15,817 nucleotides of DNA from Sulfurovum sp. (GTDB taxonomy: Bacteria; Campylobacterota; Campylobacteria; Campylobacterales; Sulfurovaceae): NCBI GenBank assembly GCA_026984165.1, contig JALSSQ010000104.1, forward strand, positions 1-15,817, given 5' to 3'. This document shows, piece after piece, positions 1 to 5,430 of this stretch (positions are counted from its first letter, which is position 1; every line of letters begins with the position of its first letter). The notes beneath the pieces are model-generated. The model did no database searches, had not been told where the DNA came from, and was given only the letters and a program-made list of their open reading frames with translations. Position numbers and translations under genes: made by a program.

Positions 1-1448
1 TCAAAGACAAGAATGGAGGTTTAGTGACAACAGGTGTCACACTTACATATGAAGCAACCACTGGCACAGATGGAAAAACTAATACATCAAGCGCAGACAA
101 AACAAACTTTTGGAACTTTAGCAATCAACTTTTCCCAGGATCAAACCTCCAACCAGATGTCGGTCTCTTGGGAAACAAAACACCAAGCACTACCCCACAA
201 AAAATGACCTTTGACACAAAAGAAAAATGGTGGAAAGCCGAAGGTCTTCCTCTTACTCCCTATAATGATGACAGTACAAAAAACTACTATCCTCTTGTAA
301 AAGTAACTGCAAAAGATACACAAGGCAAAATACTCGCTACTGCTAAAGTAGTCCTTCCTGTCAGTGATGAAATGGACTGTAAACGTTGTCATGCATCTGG
401 ATCTTCAGCATTAAAAGCCAAACCAACTGCAGGATGGGTAAATAATGGAGACTCAGAAAAAGATTTTAAACTCAATGTGCTTCGTCTGCATGATGAGCGT
501 ATACCAAATGCGGTTAAAGACAATCTTACTGCTTTACAAGCTAAAGGATATGACTATAATGCAAGTGGACTTGAAGCTACTGTAAAAGCAGGTACACCTA
601 TCTTATGTGCTTCTTGCCACAGCTCCAATGCACTACCAGGTTCAGGTGTTAAAAATGTCAAAGCATTTACTGCTGCAATGCATGGCTACCATGCTCATGT
701 TATAGACCCATATACTAGCCTTTCTATGGACAGTAGTAAAAACAGAGGTGCTTGCTATAGTTGTCACCCAGGTGCCACTACCAAATGTCTTAGAGGTGCT
801 ATGGGTGATGCCAAAGATGCCAATGGTCAAAATAGCATGCAGTGCCAAAGCTGTCATGGCTCTATGTCAAAAGTAGGTAGCACTGCAAGAAAAGGATGGT
901 TCGAAGAACCTAACTGTCAAGCATGTCATCATGATGGAAAACGTGAACTTAGCGCTGTTACACTAAGTGGTGCACTTAAAACATGGTCTGACAAACGCTT
1001 CGCTACCAATGCCGATACACCTGCACCTGGTGTCAGTCTTTATAGATTTAGTACAGGTCATGGAAGTTTGCAGTGTGAAGCATGTCACGGTTCACCACAC
1101 GCCATCTATCCTGCACATGAAGCCGACAACCTGCTTGCAGTAGGTATTCAGGGTCATGCAGGAAAACTAGGTGAATGTGCTTCATGTCACACTTCTGTAC
1201 CACGCACAGTCACTGGCGGACCACACGGTATGCACCCAGTAGGTCAATCATGGGTCAGTGCACACCAAGATGTAGCTGAAAACAATGCAGCGCAATGTAA
1301 AGTGTGTCATGGAAATAACTACAGAGGATCAGCCCTATCTGAAATGTTTACCACACGCACACTCAGTATAGAACATGGCAAAAAAACATTAACAAAAGAC
1401 CACCAAGTCTCTTGTTATGATTGTCATAATGGACCCAACGGAGAATAA
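1..1448 (+). CDS. Multihaem c-type cytochrome, at least nine haems, 5'-truncated by window edge
   Basis: The reading frame is open to the first base and the first visible residues (KDKNGGLVTTGV) read as protein interior, so the true start lies outside the window; the GTG at 24 is only an internal valine. The visible 481 residues hold nine CXXCH haem-attachment motifs, beginning at bases 378, 606, 753, 843, 915, 1074, 1176, 1296 and 1413, plus many extra histidines that could be distal ligands. c-type haems are attached outside the cytoplasmic membrane, so the protein works in the periplasm or at the outer membrane, presumably in electron transfer. The third haem site is followed by a PGATTKCLRG stretch with an additional cysteine. 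The first ~115 visible residues carry no haem and may be a separate domain. I do not recognise the substrate; the motif spacing gives no clear match to MccA, NrfA or hydroxylamine oxidoreductase. It ends in NGPNGE. The family call is secure, the role is not. Confidence 0.93.
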   Translation, partial: KDKNGGLVTTGVTLTYEATTGTDGKTNTSSADKTNFWNFSNQLFPGSNLQPDVGLLGNKTPSTTPQKMTFDTKEKWWKAEGLPLTPYNDDSTKNYYPLVKVTAKDTQGKILATAKVVLPVSDEMDCKRCHASGSSALKAKPTAGWVNNGDSEKDFKLNVLRLHDERIPNAVKDNLTALQAKGYDYNASGLEATVKAGTPILCASCHSSNALPGSGVKNVKAFTAAMHGYHAHVIDPYTSLSMDSSKNRGACYSCHPGATTKCLRGAMGDAKDANGQNSMQCQSCHGSMSKVGSTARKGWFEEPNCQACHHDGKRELSAVTLSGALKTWSDKRFATNADTPAPGVSLYRFSTGHGSLQCEACHGSPHAIYPAHEADNLLAVGIQGHAGKLGECASCHTSVPRTVTGGPHGMHPVGQSWVSAHQDVAENNAAQCKVCHGNNYRGSALSEMFTTRTLSIEHGKKTLTKDHQVSCYDCHNGPNGE

Positions 1449-1459
1449 ACACTCTCTAC

Positions 1460-1496
1460 GTGGGTGGAGAACCTCTCCCTTTTTTTCTCCACCCAC
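1460..1496 (+). terminator. Hairpin after the cytochrome gene
   Basis: A perfect 12-bp inverted repeat (1460-1471 GTGGGTGGAGAA against 1485-1496 TTCTCCACCCAC) encloses a 13-nt pyrimidine loop. It lies 11 nt after the cytochrome stop codon. The T run is in the loop and the 3' stem rather than after it, so this is not a textbook intrinsic terminator; it may end transcription less efficiently or protect the 3' end of the mRNA. Confidence 0.6.
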
Positions 1497-1526
1497 ACTT
1501 ATGACTCTATAAACATCATTTCCTTC

Positions 1527-1545
1527 TAACACTCCCTTAACACTC
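1527..1545 (+). promoter_or_regulatory. Candidate response-regulator box: 11-bp-period direct repeat
   Basis: TAACACTC occurs at 1527-1534 and again at 1538-1545, exactly 11 bp apart, so both copies face the same side of the helix. It covers the expected -35 region of the TACAAT box at 1553-1558. OmpR/PhoB-family regulators bind direct repeats of 10-11 bp period in this position, so autoregulation by the response regulator starting at 1611 is a reasonable inference. No binding evidence is available. Confidence 0.45.
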
Positions 1546-1552
1546 TCTTCGC

Positions 1553-1558
1553 TACAAT
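1553..1558 (+). promoter_or_regulatory. Candidate -10 box for the two-component operon
   Basis: GCTACAATT matches the GCTATAAT-type -10 seen before other genes in this window. It would start transcription near 1565, leaving a leader of about 46 nt. A second box (TGCTAAAAT, core 1584-1589) lies downstream but would put the transcript start almost on the ribosome binding site, so it is the weaker candidate. Confidence 0.45.
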
Positions 1559-1563
1559 TCTTC

Positions 1564-1580
1564 TAAAGTGAGTCACTTTA
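1564..1580. promoter_or_regulatory. Perfect 17-bp palindrome, candidate operator
   Basis: TAAAGTGA-G-TCACTTTA is an uninterrupted inverted repeat of two 8-bp arms around one base. It lies between the two possible -10 boxes, at or just after the expected transcription start of the response-regulator operon, a typical place for a repressor site. It could also form a small hairpin in the leader RNA. Confidence 0.4.
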
Positions 1581-1610
1581 TGCTAAAATAGACAATAAGG
1601 TAATATACAC

Positions 1611-2237
1611 ATGAAACTCTTACTTCTCGAAGATGACCAAATACTTAATGAAACATTGGCTCTTTTTCTTACACGTGCTGGCTATACTGTTGATGTGGCG
1701 CATACGATGGAAGAAGCAGAAGAGTTTACCTATCATAAGCAGTATGACCTTTATCTTTTGGATATCAATCTTTCAGAAGGAAGTGGGCTTGAATTTTTAG
1801 ATAATTTGCGCCATGCTGAAGACAACACACCTACCATCTTTATTACCGCATTGACAGACATGCACTCGATCTCTGAAGGCTTTAGACTCGGTGCTATAGA
1901 CTACATCAAAAAACCTTTTGACCCTCAAGAATTACTCATACGGCTCAAAGCAAAGCTCAAAAAAGAGATTCTTTTTTGTGGTGATGTAGAGTACGATCAA
2001 AAAGCAAAAGTATTACGCAAAAATGGTGCTGTTATAGATATTGGTAATGTCCAATATAAAATCTTTACCAAACTCTTGCTAAACTGTGGAAATGTTGTAA
2101 GCAAAGAAGAACTTTATGAATGCCTGGAACATGTCTCAGATACAGCTTTACGTGTGGCTATTACCAAAATAAAACAACGCTTAGGTGTGTCTATCACCAA
2201 TATTCGCGGACAAGGGTATCTCATTGAAAAGATATGA
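1611..2237 (+). CDS. OmpR-family response regulator
   Basis: 208 residues. The receiver domain (about 1-115) has the acidic pair D8/D9, the phosphoacceptor D51 in LLDIN, the switch residue T79 and K101 in IKKPF, so it should be phosphorylated normally. The C-terminal part (about 120-208) is a compact winged-helix DNA-binding domain with a recognition-helix region RVAITKIKQRLG and a closing IRGQGYLIE wing typical of the OmpR/PhoB class. The length is on the short side for the family. The ATG at 1611 is preceded by TAAGG at 1596-1600. The gene opens a four-gene operon, and its last codons overlap the start of its cognate kinase, so translational coupling is likely. The upstream direct repeat and palindrome suggest autoregulation. 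The targets are unknown; the two envelope genes downstream are the obvious candidates, and the cytochrome gene upstream is another. Confidence 0.95.
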   Translation: MKLLLLEDDQILNETLALFLTRAGYTVDVAHTMEEAEEFTYHKQYDLYLLDINLSEGSGLEFLDNLRHAEDNTPTIFITALTDMHSISEGFRLGAIDYIKKPFDPQELLIRLKAKLKKEILFCGDVEYDQKAKVLRKNGAVIDIGNVQYKIFTKLLLNCGNVVSKEELYECLEHVSDTALRVAITKIKQRLGVSITNIRGQGYLIEKI

Positions 2238-3279
2238 AAGAGAATCCCTTACTAAAAACTTTTTAGTTTTTTTTTCTTTACTGGAGGTATTACTTATTTT
2301 GCTTTTTTTTGAACTCTATCATACACAAAAACGTGAATACAAACAAAACCTTTTTAAAACCATGCATGTGTGCAACTACACTATGAAATGTCCACAATTT
2401 ACTTATCTCTTTACACCTAAAGATAAAAAAAAATTAAATGAATTATTTGATGATCATGGTCTATATAGTTTTTTTCCTATTCCTAATTCTGAAAAATTTT
2501 ATATAAAACTTTCCTATCCAGAAACACGCTATCAAAGAGATTTACACAATATCCTGCAACATCTACTTATCAAATTTATATTGGCATCAATGCTTCTTTT
2601 TGTACTTGCACTCTTTTTTACCTTCTATAGTTTAAATCCTATACGAAAAGCATTGCATATCAATGATGAATTTGTAAAAGATATTTTACATGATTTTAAT
2701 ACTCCTATTACCTCCATCATTCTTAACATGAAAATGTTTCAAGAAGAACATGGTGATGATCCTTATCTTCAAAAAATGTCACATGGTATAGACAACATTT
2801 TGCTTTTACAAAACAATCTTAAAAGTTTTTTACACCATTCTCCTTCAGAAAATAAAGAATTTAATGTAGCACAGTTAGCAAAAACACGTTTGTCTTTTAT
2901 AGAAAATATCTATCCCAAACTTCATTTTGTTTATGAAAAAAATAATGAATTGGTTATTACTGCAAACGAAGAGTTACTTACACGAATACTTGATAATCTC
3001 ATAAGTAATGCTGCAAAATACAACAAACCCAATGGTGAAGTAAAACTTATTGTTACTAAACATACATTATCCATCCAAGATACAGGTAAAGGTATTCATG
3101 ATGTACAAAAAGTTTTAGATCGTTACTATAAAGAACAAGAAAGAGGTTTAGGCTTAGGACTACATATCGTCCAAAAATTAACACATAGCCTTCATATAGA
3201 TTTGACAATCAAAAGCAAAGTGAAACAAGGCACTACAGTTACTTTGGATTTTAGTAGTATTGTAAAGGAGATTAAATGA
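2224..3279 (+). CDS. Membrane sensor histidine kinase (TTG start)
   Basis: 351 residues from the chosen start. A TTG at 2224 lies 7 nt after AAGGG (2212-2216) and overlaps the regulator gene by 14 nt; no ATG is available in frame near here, and the GTG at 2185 has no comparable site. Transmembrane helix 1 is about 13-31, a short periplasmic domain about 33-112 contains the cysteine pair C50/C56, and helix 2 is about 115-135. The phosphoacceptor is H156 in ILHDFNTPI, an H-box variant of the usual HELRTPL. The ATPase domain shows an N box (RILDNLISNAAKYN), G1 (DTGKGI) and G2 (ERGLGLGL). It should autophosphorylate and pass phosphate to D51 of the adjacent regulator. The ligand is unknown. The gene is visibly richer in A and T than the housekeeping genes to the right. 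Confidence 0.92.
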   Translation: MKRYERESLTKNFLVFFSLLEVLLILLFFELYHTQKREYKQNLFKTMHVCNYTMKCPQFTYLFTPKDKKKLNELFDDHGLYSFFPIPNSEKFYIKLSYPETRYQRDLHNILQHLLIKFILASMLLFVLALFFTFYSLNPIRKALHINDEFVKDILHDFNTPITSIILNMKMFQEEHGDDPYLQKMSHGIDNILLLQNNLKSFLHHSPSENKEFNVAQLAKTRLSFIENIYPKLHFVYEKNNELVITANEELLTRILDNLISNAAKYNKPNGEVKLIVTKHTLSIQDTGKGIHDVQKVLDRYYKEQERGLGLGLHIVQKLTHSLHIDLTIKSKVKQGTTVTLDFSSIVKEIK

Positions 3280-3812
3280 AATATATATACATACTCCTTG
3301 GTTGTATTATCTTATCCTTTTCACTTTATGCAAATAAGATAGATACACAGATTGAAGCTATCCAAAAAGCTTCTGAATCAGAACGCTTTAAACTTATGAA
3401 TGCTTTTAAACGTGAGATTATACAAATGAATGAAACCCAACGTATAGAAGCACTTAACAAGTTACAAGCTATTAATAACAACAAACATGCAGAATCTACA
3501 TTGAAAGAACTCACTCGACAACACGCACATAGATATAGTAAATATGAAGAAGAAATTACCGATGGGAACAAAGAGGCAAACACAGATGACAATACAGCAA
3601 CCCAAACTGAGAACAACATAGAAAGCCACACATCTAATGAAACACAGAACAGTGTTGAAACCCAAACTGGCAATGAAGTAGAAAACAATGTTGAAACCCA
3701 AACCGACAATGAAGTAGAAAACAGTGTTGAAACCCATATTGAAAACCAGACTCAGGAGCATATCGAAGATGAGACATCAGAAAGAAATGAAGAGGAACAT
3801 GATAATGACTAA
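3276..3812 (+). CDS. Secreted acidic repeat protein of unknown function, CpxP/Spy-like helix
   Basis: 178 residues. The ATG overlaps the kinase stop codon (ATGA) and follows AAGGAG at 3265-3270, so it is translationally coupled to the kinase. Residues 1-19 form a signal peptide ending SLYA, so the protein should be periplasmic or secreted. Residues about 20-85 are helical and charged, with MNETQRIEALNKLQ (from 51) resembling the LTxxQ motif of the Spy/CpxP/ZraP periplasmic chaperones and sensors; this resemblance is weak and inferred. Residues about 95-178 are low-complexity, rich in E, N, T and D, with a 12-residue repeat (VETQTxNEVENx) encoded by 36-bp tandem units, and end in an acidic tail EEEHDND. 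The acidic tail could bind divalent cations. Its place directly after a sensor kinase recalls accessory proteins such as CpxP that tune the kinase. I do not recognise a named family. Confidence 0.85.
   Translation: MKYIYILLGCIILSFSLYANKIDTQIEAIQKASESERFKLMNAFKREIIQMNETQRIEALNKLQAINNNKHAESTLKELTRQHAHRYSKYEEEITDGNKEANTDDNTATQTENNIESHTSNETQNSVETQTGNEVENNVETQTDNEVENSVETHIENQTQEHIEDETSERNEEEHDND
3654..3741 (+). repeat. 36-bp in-frame tandem repeat
   Basis: Units begin with GTTGAAACCC at 3654, 3690 and 3726. The first two are full and nearly identical (differences such as ACTGGC versus ACCGAC), and the third is partial. Each encodes 12 residues, VETQTxNEVENx. Degenerate versions extend upstream into TQTENNIESH. 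The unit length is a multiple of three, so copy-number change would lengthen or shorten the protein without a frameshift. Confidence 0.9.
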
Positions 3813-4614
3813 AAAGTTATTAACAGTAGGTATATTTGCAAGTACACTTAGTTATGCCCAAGGTATAAGTGATAAAGATTTTGATGGTGTACCTGATTAT
3901 CGTGATAAATGCCCTCATACCCCTTTTTTGGCACAAGTCAACGCTCAAGGATGCACGACCACTATACTTACTTTGCCCGAGGAAACAGAATATGACAGTT
4001 TAACACTCACGTTAAGTTATGGATTTAACATCAATGAAAATTTAGCAGGAAGGCAAAAACAAGATATTACTACTGTACAACTTAGCTACTATCATAACAA
4101 CTGGAGTTATTCATTACGCAGTGGATATTATTCACATAAAACAAATAATGGTATGCTTGATACCTCTTTTACAATCAAAAAAAGAATTAGGCTTACCAAA
4201 AAACTCAAATTAGGCTTGGGTGTTGGTATAAAAGCACCAACCTATAATTTTAAAGGTAACAGAGCAGACTATACGCTTTATTCTTCATTAAGTTATTATC
4301 CTACACGCTCCCTCTCTTTTTTTTCAGGACTAAGTCATACCTTTATAAAAGATAAACAAATTATCACACCGCTAAAAAATACAAACAATTTTTACATAGG
4401 TACCGGATACTTTTTTACAAAACATTTGTACGCCAATGTAACATTTGGACTCTCAGAAAGTAAATTTACCAATGAACACACAGCAAGGAGCATAGGAACG
4501 ACACTTTATTATCAGATAAACAAAAAATGGTTTAGCACCATCTCTTACACAACAGAGATTGATGAAGATGTACATAATACCTTCAATATTAAAGTTGGAT
4601 ATAAATTTTGGTAG
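3805..4614 (+). CDS. Outer-membrane beta-barrel with N-terminal thrombospondin-type-3-like loop
   Basis: 269 residues. The chosen ATG at 3805 lies 8 nt after AGAGGA (3791-3796) and begins a clear signal peptide (MTKKLL...SYA, cleavage near 18/19); it overlaps the preceding gene by 8 nt. Upstream in-frame ATGs would precede the signal peptide by a charged extension. The mature N-terminus has the pattern D23-x-D25-x-D27-G-x-x-D31-x-x-D34-x-C36-P, the calcium-binding loop of thrombospondin type 3 repeats as found in OmpA-like linkers, with C50 as a likely disulphide partner of C36. The rest, about 60-269, alternates polar and aromatic residues in strand-like segments and ends in YKFW, an aromatic end typical of outer-membrane barrels. 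There is no OmpA peptidoglycan-binding domain. It closes the two-component operon, so regulation by that system is likely. The substrate is unknown. Confidence 0.85.
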   Translation: MTKKLLTVGIFASTLSYAQGISDKDFDGVPDYRDKCPHTPFLAQVNAQGCTTTILTLPEETEYDSLTLTLSYGFNINENLAGRQKQDITTVQLSYYHNNWSYSLRSGYYSHKTNNGMLDTSFTIKKRIRLTKKLKLGLGVGIKAPTYNFKGNRADYTLYSSLSYYPTRSLSFFSGLSHTFIKDKQIITPLKNTNNFYIGTGYFFTKHLYANVTFGLSESKFTNEHTARSIGTTLYYQINKKWFSTISYTTEIDEDVHNTFNIKVGYKFW

Positions 4615-4735
4615 TAACAATTAACTAACACAGTACTAGCACTTCAGTAATGCAACTTTGATATACTTTGTTTGTTTTAGTTATGATTTTCCTTTGATTC
4701 TCTTCCTTTTAAAACTAAAACAAATTTGATTACAT

Positions 4736-4762
4736 AAAAGCTACAATCTTTGTAGCTTTTTT
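4736..4762. terminator. Bidirectional terminator between convergent genes
   Basis: The stem AAAAGCTACAA (4736-4746) pairs with TTGTAGCTTTT (4750-4760) around a 3-nt loop. On the plus strand it is followed by a run of six T (4757-4762), ending the operon that closes at 4614. On the minus strand the hairpin includes the ruvA stop codon and ends in CTTTTA. The 120 nt between 4615 and 4735 show nothing else recognisable. Confidence 0.75.
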
Positions 4763-5298
4763 AACCCCTCTTTTACTAAGGTACTTGTATCTCCATGTGC
4801 TCCCTTTAGTGCTTTTTGTATGGCATCTTTTTTAAACCCTAAGCTTTCTAGAGCCATTACCGCTTCACCCAGTGCTCCTGAATGACCACTCTCCTCGTTA
4901 CCATCTACGATAAAATCTGCCAACTCAACCAATATACGACTCGCTGCCTTTGGTCCTATGCCTGGCACTCGTTTTAGCATACTTACATCTTTAGAAGCCA
5001 CTACTTTGGCAAAGGTACTTGGTGTAAAGGTAGAACAAATGGCGATCCCAACTTTAGGACCTACTCCATTGATTTTAAGTACGGTGTCAAACATCTTTTT
5101 TTCATTGGTATCCATAAATCCAAAAAGAAGGTTTGCATCTTCACGTATAACTTGTGTGACAAAAAGTTTTACTTTTGTATCTTGTATACTGTTGGAAGTG
5201 TTTATAGACACATGCACTTCATAAATCAACCCATTGACATTGATATGCACAAACGTTGGGTCTTTGCGTTCTACTGTTCCTTCTATGCCTACTATCAT
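4741..5298 (-). CDS. ruvA: Holliday junction branch migration protein RuvA
   Basis: RuvA binds four-way DNA junctions as a tetramer and loads the RuvB motor for branch migration in recombinational repair. With the chosen start it has 185 residues, the usual family size. Domain I (1-62) is the OB fold beginning MIVGIEGTVE; domain II carries two helix-hairpin-helix motifs, INGVGPK at 76-82 and VPGIGPK at 111-117; domain III (about 141-185) is the small RuvB-contacting bundle, joined by a glycine- and acid-rich linker. An in-frame ATG lies four codons upstream (5310), but it is part of ATGGAGAAG, whose GGAG sits 6 nt before the ATG at 5298, and the family normally begins with M-[IV]-VG. The gene diverges from murJ; ruvB and ruvC are not in the window. 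The gene at 3805 converges on it. Confidence 0.96.
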   Translation of the reverse strand: MIVGIEGTVERKDPTFVHINVNGLIYEVHVSINTSNSIQDTKVKLFVTQVIREDANLLFGFMDTNEKKMFDTVLKINGVGPKVGIAICSTFTPSTFAKVVASKDVSMLKRVPGIGPKAASRILVELADFIVDGNEESGHSGALGEAVMALESLGFKKDAIQKALKGAHGDTSTLVKEGLKKLQRL

Positions 5299-5323
5299 CA
5301 TCTTCTCCATATTTTTATGCTAA

Positions 5324-5329
5324 ATTATA
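5324..5329 (-). promoter_or_regulatory. -10 box of ruvA
   Basis: Read on the minus strand this is GCTATAATTTAGC, a consensus TATAAT with the GC-rich step before it that recurs in this window. Transcription would begin near 5317, giving a leader of only about 20 nt to the ATG at 5298, with GGAG as the ribosome binding site. Confidence 0.7.
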
Positions 5330-5398
5330 GCTAGAATTAGAAACAAAGAGTAAAAATATGGCAAATTGACATATTTTTCTTTTATATCAATATTACGA

Positions 5399-5404
5399 TA
5401 CAAT
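5399..5404 (+). promoter_or_regulatory. Candidate -10 box of murJ
   Basis: GATACAATAC, 26 nt before the murJ ATG at 5431. A TTGACA lies at 5366-5371, but 27 bp separates it from this box, too far for a standard pair. Confidence is limited. Confidence 0.4.
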
Positions 5405-5430
5405 ACTATCAATCTAAAACAAAGAATATT

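Noticed and set aside
24..26. GTG as the start of the cytochrome gene
   Set aside because: The same frame is open back to the first base, and no signal peptide follows the GTG although a c-type cytochrome must be exported; the gene is simply cut by the window edge.
1..1448. Assignment of the cytochrome to MccA sulphite reductase or hydroxylamine oxidoreductase
   Set aside because: Haem number and motif spacing in the visible part do not clearly match, there is no CX15CH-type site, and the N-terminus is missing.
3276..3310. Lipobox-like LLGC at residues 7-10 of the secreted repeat protein
   Set aside because: Too close to the N-terminus for a lipoprotein hydrophobic core; the hydrophobic stretch continues to a normal SLYA cleavage site.
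3326..3761. Long minus-strand frames opposite the repeat protein
   Set aside because: They mirror the low-complexity repeat of the plus-strand gene, have no convincing start signals, and lie inside an obvious operon.
5366..5371. TTGACA as the -35 of murJ
   Set aside because: No -10 box at 16-18 bp; the best -10 is 27 bp away. Promoters in this window show little -35 conservation.
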